DNA of 12,833 bases from Promethearchaeota archaeon (GCA_030605085.1 JAUWBH010000172.1:1-12833); one strand, 5' to 3'; positions 1 to 7,129 are shown, counted from the stretch's first letter. A program made the numbers and translations. Notes: generated by a model not told the origin, from the letters alone.

Positions 1-892
1 ACCAATTATGGTCGCACCAAATAAAAAAATTTTAACTAATCCTGAAATTGTTGCAAAAATGAAAGAGTATAAAACCAACTTATCAGGTCAGATAAATTCA
101 GCTCATCAAATTGGAATCGTTTTTTCCAAAAAAAAGGGGCAAACTAGAGACGAATATCGGGACGAAGTGGATAGAATTTCTTTACACTCCCATAAAAACG
201 CGTGTTCTAATTGGGATCAAAGAGGCAAAGAAATTGAACCTATTTGGTGTCCAAAACTCGACGATGATGGAAAACCAATGTTAGATGATAAAAACAATGT
301 AGCACAGGACGAAAGTCTTTCTGTATTAACTAGCAAGGACGAAGGACCACGCCCAACCACGTCATTGGAAATATTAGGAAAATTGAAAACCATTACAGGG
401 CGTAGAAACGAAGCATTTTTAACTGCTGGTAATAGTTGTCCAACAACCGATGGCGCTACTGCACAAATATGGATGACTCGAGGACTTGCTGAGGAATTAG
501 GATTAAAAATTAGAGCAACCATAATCAATTTTGCCTCAGTAGGAACTGATCCAGTCTTAATGCTAACAGGACCAATTAAAGCGATGCCGGAAGCTTTAAA
601 TCGAGCAAACATGACTTTTGACGACATGAGTTTCATTGAAATCAACGAGGCTTTTAGCCCAGTAGTGCATGCATGTTGCTATGATTTAGGAATAGACTGG
701 GAAGATCCTCGGTTTAATCCGTGGGGTGGAGCGATAGCGCTTGGACACCCAACGGGTATGACGGGATGCAGATTAATCGGATCAAATGTTCATCAATTAG
801 AGGATTCGGGAAAAGAGTTCGCAATTTCTTCAATGTGCGTAGGTTTCGGAATGGCTATTGCGACTATTGTAAGGAACGAACATCCTAAATAA
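1..892 (+). CDS. Thiolase (acetyl-CoA C-acyltransferase family), 5' end outside the window
   Basis: Thiolases join two acyl-CoAs or cleave a 3-ketoacyl-CoA, in the cytoplasm. The frame is open to the left window edge, so the ATG at 8 is probably internal. About 294 residues are visible against roughly 390 for the family, so the N-terminal part with the nucleophilic Cys lies upstream. Numbering from the ATG at 8, landmarks are DEGPRPTTSLE near 111-121, the AGNSCPTTDGA loop near 140, NEAF with N213, GGAIALGHPTGMTG with catalytic His247, and the C-terminal Cys277 in CVGFG. These two catalytic residues are intact. The degradative FadA type and the biosynthetic type cannot be separated from this part. 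A T-rich run follows the stop and the downstream kinase has its own TATA-like box, so co-transcription is not evident. Confidence 0.92.
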   Translation, partial: PIMVAPNKKILTNPEIVAKMKEYKTNLSGQINSAHQIGIVFSKKKGQTRDEYRDEVDRISLHSHKNACSNWDQRGKEIEPIWCPKLDDDGKPMLDDKNNVAQDESLSVLTSKDEGPRPTTSLEILGKLKTITGRRNEAFLTAGNSCPTTDGATAQIWMTRGLAEELGLKIRATIINFASVGTDPVLMLTGPIKAMPEALNRANMTFDDMSFIEINEAFSPVVHACCYDLGIDWEDPRFNPWGGAIALGHPTGMTGCRLIGSNVHQLEDSGKEFAISSMCVGFGMAIATIVRNEHPK

Positions 893-907
893 GAATGTTA
901 ATACTAT

Positions 908-925
908 TCTCTTTTTTATATTTTT
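908..925 (+). terminator. T-rich transcription stop after the thiolase
   Basis: Just after the thiolase stop codon the + strand carries a T-dominated stretch (CTCTTTTTTATATTTTT). Archaeal RNA polymerase commonly terminates at such T runs without a hairpin. The call rests on composition and position only. Confidence 0.35.
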
Positions 926-936
926 AAAGACTAATT

Positions 937-950
937 TTATTTAATATAAT
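937..950 (+). promoter_or_regulatory. TATA-like box for the sugar kinase gene
   Basis: The A/T-only stretch TTATTTAATATAAT is centred about 27 bases before the ATG at 971. That is the spacing expected for a leaderless archaeal transcript starting at or near the start codon. No Shine-Dalgarno sequence precedes the ATG, which fits. In such AT-rich DNA the match could be chance. Confidence 0.35.
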
Positions 951-970
951 TAAATCTCTCTATTTATCTA

Positions 971-2572
971 ATGATTAATATAGAAAAATGGCGTTCTATA
1001 TTTAGTAATAGAGAATACTCAAGAAATTATTTAGAAATAGATTATGGGGAGGATTATATTGACTTTGATATCAAGCGGGAGTCACTATTAGATCTCCTTA
1101 ATCTTCATGAAGATAAATTTGGCAACGAAAATATTATAATCATTAGGGCGCCTGGTAGAATTAACTTGATGGGGAGGCACATCGATCATCAAGGCGGGCA
1201 TGTCAATTTAATAGCAATTGACAGAGAGATTTTTTTGACAGCATCACCAAGAAAAGATTCGAAAACCGTTGCCTATAATTTTAACGATAAGTTATTTCCA
1301 AAAATAGAATTTGATTTCTCAAATTGGGATTTGGATGTACAGGATAATTGGATTAATATTATTACTTACAGTGAATTAATAAAAAAGGTTAAATCATTAG
1401 GAGATAATTGGGAAAATTATTTTAAAGCCGTAATTTTAAGAATTATCAATTCTTATGGAAAGCAACGACTTTCTGGAGCGAGTTTCTGTGTGTTGGGAAA
1501 CATACCAATCGCAGCAGGATTAAGTAGCTCATCAGCTTTAGTAGTTGGAATTTGTGAGGCAATTCTGAAATTACACAAAATTAAAATAAATCATAAGGAT
1601 TTTGTAAAACTTTGTGCCGAAGCTGAATGGTTTGTAGGAACTAGAGGAGGTGCATCCGATCACCTTGCAATTAAATTATGTAAGAAAAATAAAATTGCTC
1701 ACGCTAAGCCTTATGAACTTGAAATTATTGAATGGGTTGATTTTTGTAAATATATAGACCTTTTGATATGTAATTCCAATATAGTTGCCGATAAATCTGG
1801 CGCTAAAAGAGACTTATTTAATGAAAAAATTTTGGCTTACGATGTAGGATTTAATCTATTAAAAGAGAAATTTCCACAGTATTCGAATAAGTTAGAATTA
1901 TTAAGGGATGTGAATCCTGAAAATTTAGGAATACGTGCTAAAAATATAATTGAAATGCTATTAAAAATTCCCGAATATTTAAATTTTGAAGAATTATGTG
2001 AAATTTTAGGTAAAAATTGGGAGAACTTAAAAAATAAATTTGTTTTTGACAAAACTCCACAAAGATTACCAATACGAAAAGTAATCACCTATGGAATCTC
2101 CGAATGCGAAAGAAGCAAATCCTTTATTAATCTTATTAAGAGCAATCAATTAGAATTAGCAGGAAAAATGATGAATATTTCTCACAATGGAGATCGAGTT
2201 GTTCAATTTGATTCCAATTTTATTGAACAGCCTTATAATAACGAATTGACTGACAAAATTTTGAAAAAACTCATTCAAAAAGGTAGTTTTACTTCTCAAG
2301 AAATAAAATTGGACAATTTAACAGGCGGGTATGGTTGCAGCATCCCTGAGATTGACTTTATTGTTAATCTGGTTAAGAATCACGATGATGTCTTAGGCGC
2401 TCAATTATCAGGTGCGGGATTAGGAGGCTGCGTCATGATTCTGGTAAATAAGTCATACTCAACAAATCTGAGAAGTTTGATCACCAAAAGCTACAAAAAG
2501 CAATTTCATAAAGAGTGCACTGTATCCCTCTATAAACCCGTAAATGGTTGTTCTATTTACGATAAAATATAA
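971..2572 (+). CDS. Galactokinase-family GHMP sugar kinase with a variant substrate motif
   Basis: Predicted to phosphorylate a sugar or sugar acid at the anomeric position using ATP, in the cytoplasm. All three GHMP motifs are present. The N-terminal signature APGRINLMGRHIDHQGG spans residues 60-76. The phosphate-binding GLSSSSAL loop is at 183-190. GAGLGG is at 481-486. Asp230 in RGGASDHLA matches the catalytic base of galactokinases (family pattern VGT..G.MDQ). At 533 residues it is longer than typical galactokinases (about 390). The extra length is about 55 residues ahead of motif 1 plus insertions in the second half. The usual GEHTDY motif is replaced by GRHIDH, so the Glu that contacts galactose is Arg69, while Asp72 is kept. 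True galactokinase activity is therefore doubtful; a uronic acid or modified sugar is possible. It converges with the receiver gene at 2990-2601. Confidence 0.85.
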   Translation: MINIEKWRSIFSNREYSRNYLEIDYGEDYIDFDIKRESLLDLLNLHEDKFGNENIIIIRAPGRINLMGRHIDHQGGHVNLIAIDREIFLTASPRKDSKTVAYNFNDKLFPKIEFDFSNWDLDVQDNWINIITYSELIKKVKSLGDNWENYFKAVILRIINSYGKQRLSGASFCVLGNIPIAAGLSSSSALVVGICEAILKLHKIKINHKDFVKLCAEAEWFVGTRGGASDHLAIKLCKKNKIAHAKPYELEIIEWVDFCKYIDLLICNSNIVADKSGAKRDLFNEKILAYDVGFNLLKEKFPQYSNKLELLRDVNPENLGIRAKNIIEMLLKIPEYLNFEELCEILGKNWENLKNKFVFDKTPQRLPIRKVITYGISECERSKSFINLIKSNQLELAGKMMNISHNGDRVVQFDSNFIEQPYNNELTDKILKKLIQKGSFTSQEIKLDNLTGGYGCSIPEIDFIVNLVKNHDDVLGAQLSGAGLGGCVMILVNKSYSTNLRSLITKSYKKQFHKECTVSLYKPVNGCSIYDKI

Positions 2573-2600
2573 ATAGATTCTTAATTAAAATTGTGATTTT

Positions 2601-2990
2601 TTATCTTTTTGCCAAGAAATTTTTCATTACATGGAGAAAATCTTCTTTATTGATTGGTTTTCTAATGAAGTCTTTAGCCCCTTTTATCGTTGCTTCAAAA
2701 ATTACCATTTGTTGACCAATCGCAGAAACTACTATGATTGTAGCACTTTCGTCAATTTTCATTATTTCTTCTATAGCTTCAATTCCCCCCATCCCTTCCA
2801 TAACTAAATCCATCGTCACCAAGTCAGGATTTAATTTTTTATACAAGGATATTGCTTCACTGCCATCTGAAGCTTCTCCAACAACCGAAGCAAAGTTAAG
2901 TTTTTTTATTAGATTTTTTAATGTGAATCGCGTAAAAAAATTATCATCAACTATTAATACTCCTTTCTTCGTCGACTTTTTTGTAGGCAT
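2601..2990 (-). CDS. Single-domain CheY-like response regulator
   Basis: A 129-residue stand-alone receiver domain that should be phosphorylated on Asp by a histidine kinase not encoded in this window. Visible landmarks are the acidic pair Asp15-Asp16 (VLIVDDN), the phospho-acceptor Asp61 (VTMDLVM), the switch Ser89 (VVSA) and the conserved Lys111 in RKP. All are in the right order and spacing for a complete receiver. Residues 1-10 (MPTKKSTKKG) are a short basic tail. There is no output domain, so it acts through a partner protein, as CheY does, or as a phospho-relay intermediate. The gene stands alone between a convergent kinase gene and a same-strand upstream gene that ends 167 bases away after a T-rich run. 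The target process is unknown. Confidence 0.93.
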   Translation of the reverse strand: MPTKKSTKKGVLIVDDNFFTRFTLKNLIKKLNFASVVGEASDGSEAISLYKKLNPDLVTMDLVMEGMGGIEAIEEIMKIDESATIIVVSAIGQQMVIFEATIKGAKDFIRKPINKEDFLHVMKNFLAKR

Positions 2991-3125
2991 TTCCTTAATT
3001 CGAATTACTTATATTAATTGCTCAATTTCTCAATAGTGTTAGAAATTACTAAATCATTAATTAAATAATTCTAATTTAAATTTATTGAAATCAGAAAATT
3101 AATTGTAATAGAAATAACAATTTGA

Positions 3126-3146
3126 AATAAAAAGAAAAAAAATTTT
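3126..3146 (-). terminator. T-rich stop downstream of the transglutaminase-like gene
   Basis: Read on the - strand, the bases after the stop codon at 3158-3160 are dominated by T (TTTTTTTTCTTTTT). This is an archaeal-type T-run terminator that would separate the gene from the receiver gene downstream. Position and composition are the only evidence. Confidence 0.35.
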
Positions 3147-3157
3147 AAGATATAATT

Positions 3158-4116
3158 TTACCCTTTTTTAATACCATATTTTTTCAAAACTTCTTCAATT
3201 TGTTCTTTTGCCAAGCTTCTCATTAGATCCTCTAGCGTCGTTAAGACTTCATCCTTCTGAGCTGTTCGATTTTTACTTATCCTTCCTTCCCTAACTTCAA
3301 CTGATTGCTGTGACCAACTATATTCGTCGTTAAATGTGAACCAGATCTTCTTATAACCGTTATACTGGCCCCCATTTCCTGCTAAAGGCTTTTTTTCGAT
3401 AGGTACATCTGGATCCTGAGCGTAACACCAATCAAGGATTACCCATTCCAATCCCCTTTCCGAATCAGAACGATCAGCCAAATAAATTGCCCATGCATGA
3501 CCACCTAATTCAGTAGATGATGGTGCGAAGACAGGATCTGCTTTTACCTCTCCACCACATACTTTAACTCTCCACGAAGGAATCCCAGCGTTGATAAGCA
3601 AACTAGCAATTAAGATCGCTCCATCTTTGCAATCGATGCGAACTGCAATCGATATTCGCAATCGCCAATGCCGGATTGAATCGATTCGAAAGGGAATTGC
3701 CAAAATTCGGGGCAATCTGATGTCTCTTCGTCATACGTGTATTTAAGAAAATCACATGCGAATTTCTGAATCGCTAATGCCGTAGTATTTTGAGTAGATC
3801 GCTTTAAATTTGCTTGATCAATGACATGCCAAAGGATTGCATCGTTTTTTTTAATGAATGCCTTTACATCCACATCAATTTGCTTATAATAAGATTCCCC
3901 TCTTAAGGCTCTTCCAGTGTAAATTATAGGGGCTTTCTCCCACTTGTTATTCCAATAGTCTGGACCATATTCATCATACACTTTCTCTTCTCTTGGCTTT
4001 TTTTTTGAAGGCTTCTTTTTTGGAGCTTTCTTTTTTTCTTTAGAACTTATTGTTTTAGCTTGGTTAACCCAACTTTTAATTTCGTTAAGAGGGGGAATTT
4101 TACCTATAGTATCCAA
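3158..4116 (-). pseudogene. Transglutaminase-like gene, frame broken at the catalytic Cys; pseudogene or intron-containing
   Basis: Two overlapping frames encode one protein. Frame A starts at the TTG at 4116 (MDTIGKIPP) and runs through FPFESIQSGIGD. Frame B supplies CKDGAILIASLL, GGHAWAIYL and VILDWCY. Removing 29 nt (3632-3660) joins them as GIGDCKDGAILIASLL, a textbook transglutaminase-fold active site. The joined protein has 309 residues with Cys153, His197 and Asp219 as the likely triad. The family includes proteases, peptide N-glycanases and cross-linking enzymes; the activity here is unknown. Residues about 25-45 form a Lys-rich linker. The TTG directly abuts the TAA of the preceding DUF4332 frame, in the same reading frame, and residues 4-23 complete that domain. 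The ancestral gene was therefore probably one fusion. Two lesions favour decay; mRNA splicing of the insertion is the alternative. Confidence 0.75.
3632..3660 (-). other. 29-nt frame-breaking insertion at the catalytic Cys codon (decay or candidate mRNA intron)
   Basis: Excising these bases joins GGC GAT to TGC AAA GAT GGA and restores the transglutaminase frame. The ends are flanked by a 7-nt direct repeat (CGATTGC), so the exact edges can slide by up to 7 nt; GATTGC occurs three times in this stretch. Read as RNA, CGAU just upstream of the insertion pairs with AUCG near its end (4 bp). Inside, GCGAA pairs with UUCGC. The 3' side has an AUUG bulge but the 5' bulge is only one U. This is BHB-like, not canonical. 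Slipped-strand duplication is an equally good explanation from sequence alone. Confidence 0.55.
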
Positions 4117-4425
4117 TTATTTTTTACTTAGATTCTTTATTCGACCCAATGTATTTTTTGGATTTCTTTGTGCTAATTCCTTAACAGAATCAATTCCAAC
4201 TTCATTTAAAGCGTAAGCGTATTCGGGACTAACATCTTCTAATCTCATTAAATCTGCGTGTTCTTGCCAAGTATCGATCAATTTTGCTGAGATGCCCGTT
4301 TTTTCCGCTAATTTTTTAATTTTATACGGTGTTAGCGTCAAAAGATCTTCGACATTAGAAATCCCCTCTTTCTCTAATAATTTCGCATGTTTTTTGTCAA
4401 TACCAATAATCTCAATAATTTTCAT
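4117..4425 (-). CDS. DUF4332 helix-hairpin-helix protein, cut short by an in-frame TAA
   Basis: The 102 residues show two helix-hairpin-helix-like units. EIIGIDKKHAKLLEKEGI occupies about 5-22. A second unit lies around EHADLMRLEDVSPEYAYALN, followed by GIDSVKELAQRNPKN. This is the order seen in DUF4332 domains, which are small helical domains thought to bind nucleic acid or proteins. Family members normally end with a (V/L)P..(x)VxxWxxQAK segment. Here that segment (KIPPLNEIKSWVNQAKT) lies just beyond the TAA at 4117-4119, in the same frame, at nearly the usual distance. The stop therefore truncates the domain. The downstream frame carries the transglutaminase-like part, so 4425 to 3158 was probably one gene. 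A free-standing short protein cannot be excluded. The start is ATG with no Shine-Dalgarno. Confidence 0.8.
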   Translation of the reverse strand: MKIIEIIGIDKKHAKLLEKEGISNVEDLLTLTPYKIKKLAEKTGISAKLIDTWQEHADLMRLEDVSPEYAYALNEVGIDSVKELAQRNPKNTLGRIKNLSKK

Positions 4426-4599
4426 GATGATATTCTTTTATTTTTTTAATAAATGCAATTTGATTAGTAAAATATATGGATATTTTTTTTAAAATATTTA
4501 TGTATTAAATAATTTCAGTTTAAACATTATTTCTTTTTTGTTGCAATAATGGTCAATCAATTCGCTGTTCTCGGTACTTTGGGAACTTAAAAGATATTT

Positions 4600-4842
4600 T
4601 TATGATATTGCTTTTTTGTTTAAAAAATATCTACTTGCAATGCAAGTTGAAGGATAAATAATCAAACGTATCCCTTGATTTTTCATAGTCTTATTAATAC
4701 TTGTAATATCATCAATTAGCGCTCGTCTATTTGGATATTCCATTTCCTTAAAGATCCCTCTTAAATCTATTGCTGATTTTTGATTTATAAAGAATTTAAT
4801 TAATCTTTGGCAATAGGCTTCACAAGCGTCGGATTCATTCAA
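4600..4842 (-). CDS. Small hypothetical protein (about 80 residues)
   Basis: Not recognised. The only usable start in the frame is TTG at 4842, and the frame is closed by a stop about 30 bases further upstream. The predicted protein is mixed helical with a basic middle (LRGIFKEMEYPNRRALIDD) and three cysteines (positions 7, 11 and 67). It has no signal peptide or membrane segment. Residue composition looks protein-like and there is no competing frame, but there is no clear ribosome binding site. It lies immediately downstream of the tRNA on the same strand. It may be a short real gene or the end of a decayed one. Confidence 0.35.
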   Translation of the reverse strand: MNESDACEAYCQRLIKFFINQKSAIDLRGIFKEMEYPNRRALIDDITSINKTMKNQGIRLIIYPSTCIASRYFLNKKAIS

Positions 4843-4957
4843 ATATTTATCAGCTAAATAAAGAGAATTATCTTAAAAAGTTAATATATTGTTATATTAA
4901 AGTATTTTAATGTGGAGGGAGTGGGATTTGAACCCACGAAGGCCTTTGCCACTGGAT

Positions 4958-4988
4958 ATCTTACAGAAAACCATTGATAGTTTTTTGG
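4958..4988 (-). other. tRNA-Leu intron at the canonical 37/38 position
   Basis: The 31-nt intron sits between G37 and A38 and folds as a perfect BHB. The outer helix is the anticodon stem CTGGA/TCCAG. The 3' bulge is ATA, the 4-bp central helix is CTTA/TAAG and the 5' bulge is AGC. The inner stem starts CAAAAAACT and pairs with GGTTTTCTG with one A-C mismatch and a terminal U-G pair. Cleavage after the second base of each bulge gives exactly the expected mature anticodon loop. This is a standard substrate of the archaeal tRNA splicing endonuclease. Confidence 0.92.
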
Positions 4989-5004
4989 CTTAAGTCCAGC
5001 ACCT

Positions 5005-5033
5005 ATAATCGGTCTTGACCCGCTTCAAAACGA
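5005..5033 (-). other. Second tRNA-Leu intron, in the D arm
   Basis: A 29-nt insertion separates GGTCAA of the D loop from AGGT, the 3' strand of the D stem (about positions 21/22). Removing it gives a normal D arm with ACC pairing GGT. It can fold as an enlarged BHB. GGTC in the exon pairs with GACC in the intron (4 bp). TTGA/TCAA forms the inner stem and CCT/AGG the outer one, with bulges of 7 and 6 nt. A competing pairing AATCG/CGATT exists. Introns outside 37/38 are known in archaea with relaxed splicing endonucleases. Confidence 0.8.
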
Positions 5034-5057
5034 TTGACCAGGCTCGGTAATCCCTCC

Positions 5058-5526
5058 GGTGATTCTAATGTGAATGTGTGAATAATATCGAAATCTTAAT
5101 TTAAGATTTGATTTTCATTTTCTATTAGCTTTTGAGGTTAAACAATATTCTAAAATTTTATTTTAATTTAAATTTTTCTTTGCCTTTAGATTTAAGTTAT
5201 GGCACGATTTTAAAATTATGAAAAAAATAAATACATTGAAATTTTTAAATAAAGTAAAATAAGTAATTCATATAGTTATAATTAATTTCTGCTATTTTTT
5301 GGGTTTAGATTGATTCATATATAATGCTCTGTAAAATTTCTCCTTTAAGTGCAAGGCTATCACGAAATAAGACCTATAAAATGCGATAAAATAAGGTTAG
5401 AAATGGTAAGGGTGTAAAATCACTAATTCATCGCACTCCTCGAATATTTCACCGATTACACTATTATATTCTTATTATGTTATAATTGTTTTCAAAACAT
5501 AATTAACATTAACAAAAAGATAAAAA
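5058..5526. other. Intergenic region between the divergent tRNA and endonuclease genes
   Basis: These 469 AT-rich bases contain no supported gene. They should hold the tRNA promoter (near 5080-5110, - strand) and the endonuclease promoter (near 5470-5500, + strand). Two dyad symmetries are visible, at 5091-5109 and 5474-5503. A GC-richer patch at about 5350-5460 has a 22-codon - strand frame too short to call. Confidence 0.6.
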
Positions 5527-7062
5527 ATGAAAGTAAACGAATTGGTTGTAAAGGCTATTAACGAAGGATTGAAAAAAACTAAAACACTTTTTATTAATAA
5601 TCGTGATTGGATTGGTTTTTATGGGTATAAAGAAAATCCTCTCAATTTATTTGATCCAAAAAAAGCAATAAAAGAAGATCCCGAGTACTACTCAACTTTA
5701 CAGCTAATTGAAGATTTAAAAATAGAATTAGCGAAACATCCGGAAGTATTAGCATTATTATTTCCTAATAGCCTTTATAATTTTGATGAGAATGGGAATG
5801 TTGTTGGTTACAAATATAATAATATAATGCTTTCTAAATTGTGGGGATATAACAACCGTTATGTTCAAGAAAGTATTGTTAATAGAGTGAGAAAATCTGG
5901 TGATATTAGAATTAAAGAAAAAGGATTAATTTTGTTAGAAGAAAAATTAGAAGATAAGTTAGGAGTTAAAGCTCTAGGGTGTATCCGTTTAGTTAGACAA
6001 TACAGGAATTTAAAGTCGACTACATTACAGTTTATACATGAGCTTCAAAAAGAATTAGGAAGGGTTTCAGGAGATATTAAAGTCACTGATCAAGAATTAA
6101 GTCAAATTTTAATGGGTTCAATTGGTTTTATTGCAGATATTAAGCATAAAATTAATAATCGTAAGTTAAATTATAAATTTTCTTTACAACGATTGCAAGA
6201 ATTTGCAAAAAGGATTCAATATATACTTGGAGAAAATGCCTTTAAATGTTTAGATTTAATTAATAAATACAAGAAAAGTAATCCAGATCTTAAAGAATAC
6301 CCGCTAGAGCAAGTCACAATCGCAGACTCTCATTATTTCGATGTAATCGACAATCTTGTTAAGTTTTATTTGTTTGGATTTTTATGCGGCGATGTATGTT
6401 TAGAGAAAAGTATATATAGAATAACCTTTTCTCTAGCTACTAAAGATAGAAAATCCGTCGAAAAATTTGCATTAGCTGTTGGTTTCGATTTAGAACATAT
6501 AGATGATTTTCCTACTTATCGATATTATAAAGGTGAATTAAAAACTTACTACACATCTAGAGTAAAATTTATTTCCAAGCAGATGGCGTCTGCATTAGAA
6601 AGACATGGTCTATTTAAATACAAAATTGATTGTGAGGTTCCCGACTTAGTTAAGAATGCTGTAGAAAGAGCTAAGGAAGAGGCAAAAGGTAAATCAATTC
6701 ACTGGTCAAAGACTTATTGGGGTATTTTGGTTCATGCATGGCTTCTTGGTGTATACGATGCTGAAGGTCATTATAATCGTGGTACAGGTATGAGTGCCTA
6801 TTTAACTTCAAGCAGCAAAAAGCTCCTTGAAGAGATTAAAGAATTTTTTGAGATAAGACATAATGTTCGGGATGGAAAGCCAAGGGAAAGAGAAATTCTC
6901 GATGATAAAGTTACGACCACAATTATTTGGCGTTTGACTTTTGGTGTAGAAGTGTTTGAACATATTTTAACTAGCTATGATTTAAGTATGTCGAGGAAGC
7001 GCCCTCTAGAGTATCGTAAGACCTCTAAAAAATTAAATAACTTTTTAGGTGATAATCCTTAA
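5527..7062 (+). CDS. LAGLIDADG homing endonuclease, two-motif, free-standing
   Basis: A 511-residue protein with two dodecapeptide motifs, LFGFLCGDV at 282-290 and LLGVYDAEG at 406-414. Asp289 and Glu413 fall at the metal-binding position of each motif, so a single chain could form the pseudo-symmetric double-strand nuclease. Each motif is followed by the expected beta/helix pattern (for example ITFSLATKDRKSVEKFA). The roughly 270-residue N-terminal region is helical, rich in Lys and Glu, and not recognised; it may bind DNA or a partner. There are no intein splicing blocks: no N-terminal Cys/Ser block and no C-terminal HN. There is also no flanking split gene, so it seems to stand alone. It lies between an intron-bearing tRNA and an interrupted protein gene. 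The start is ATG with no Shine-Dalgarno; the upstream AT-rich dyad may hold the promoter. Confidence 0.87.
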   Translation: MKVNELVVKAINEGLKKTKTLFINNRDWIGFYGYKENPLNLFDPKKAIKEDPEYYSTLQLIEDLKIELAKHPEVLALLFPNSLYNFDENGNVVGYKYNNIMLSKLWGYNNRYVQESIVNRVRKSGDIRIKEKGLILLEEKLEDKLGVKALGCIRLVRQYRNLKSTTLQFIHELQKELGRVSGDIKVTDQELSQILMGSIGFIADIKHKINNRKLNYKFSLQRLQEFAKRIQYILGENAFKCLDLINKYKKSNPDLKEYPLEQVTIADSHYFDVIDNLVKFYLFGFLCGDVCLEKSIYRITFSLATKDRKSVEKFALAVGFDLEHIDDFPTYRYYKGELKTYYTSRVKFISKQMASALERHGLFKYKIDCEVPDLVKNAVERAKEEAKGKSIHWSKTYWGILVHAWLLGVYDAEGHYNRGTGMSAYLTSSSKKLLEEIKEFFEIRHNVRDGKPREREILDDKVTTTIIWRLTFGVEVFEHILTSYDLSMSRKRPLEYRKTSKKLNNFLGDNP

Positions 7063-7117
7063 ATTTAAATCAAAAGAATTAATAATATTATATATTAAAA
7101 ATTACATAAAGATTACT

Positions 7118-7122
7118 GAGGT
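7118..7122 (+). promoter_or_regulatory. Shine-Dalgarno GAGGT that sets the TTG start at 7130
   Basis: GAGGT ends seven bases before TTG at 7130-7132. The TTG opens the protein MPIGILVIRWDNEIGP, the point where the conserved domain begins. An AT-rich TATA-like stretch (ATTATATATTAAAA, about 7087-7100) precedes it. The in-frame GTG at 7049 overlaps the endonuclease gene and would add a poorly conserved-looking leader. Confidence 0.55.
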
Positions 7123-7129
7123 TAAAATA

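Larger units (their letters stand above)
4913..5057 (-). tRNA. tRNA-Leu(UAA) with two introns
   Basis: Read on the - strand, the acceptor arms GGAGGGA and TCCCTCC pair over 7 bp, with discriminator A at 4913 and no encoded CCA. The T arm is GTGGG-TTCAAAT-CCCAC. A long variable arm (TGGCAAAGGCCTTC) makes it type II. The D region ACCGAGCCTGGTCAA matches leucine tRNAs. The anticodon stem is CTGGA/TCCAG with loop CTTAAG-A, giving anticodon TAA at 4992-4990. Two insertions break the mature sequence: 29 nt in the D arm (5005-5033) and 31 nt after G37 (4958-4988). Without them the tRNA is 85 nt, the normal length for an archaeal tRNA-Leu. A TATA-like AT stretch on the - strand around 5081-5090 could drive it. 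Confidence 0.93.

Noticed and set aside
217..645. 142-codon open frame on the - strand
   Set aside because: It lies wholly within the thiolase, whose catalytic motifs are clear; a shadow of that gene.
2734..3036. 100-codon + strand frame over the receiver gene
   Set aside because: Antisense to a receiver domain with all catalytic residues; composition is a shadow.
3610..3715. Programmed ribosomal frameshift between the two transglutaminase frames
   Set aside because: The frames overlap but the protein would carry extra residues at the Cys; only removal of 29 nt restores GDCKDGA, and no slippery run is present.
4117..4119. Stop codon recoding as pyrrolysine or selenocysteine
   Set aside because: The codon is TAA, which neither system uses.
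4292..4492. 66-codon + strand hydrophobic frame
   Set aside because: Antisense to the DUF4332 coding region; the Phe/Ile-rich translation is typical of reversed Lys/Asn codons.
5395..5470. Short - strand frame (EYNSVIGEIFEECDELV, 22 codons)
   Set aside because: Closed by stops on both sides, too short, and without a clear start site.
7049..7129. GTG at 7049 as the start of the longin-like protein
   Set aside because: It overlaps the endonuclease stop, lacks a ribosome site and adds residues before the domain; TTG 7130 has GAGGT at proper spacing.
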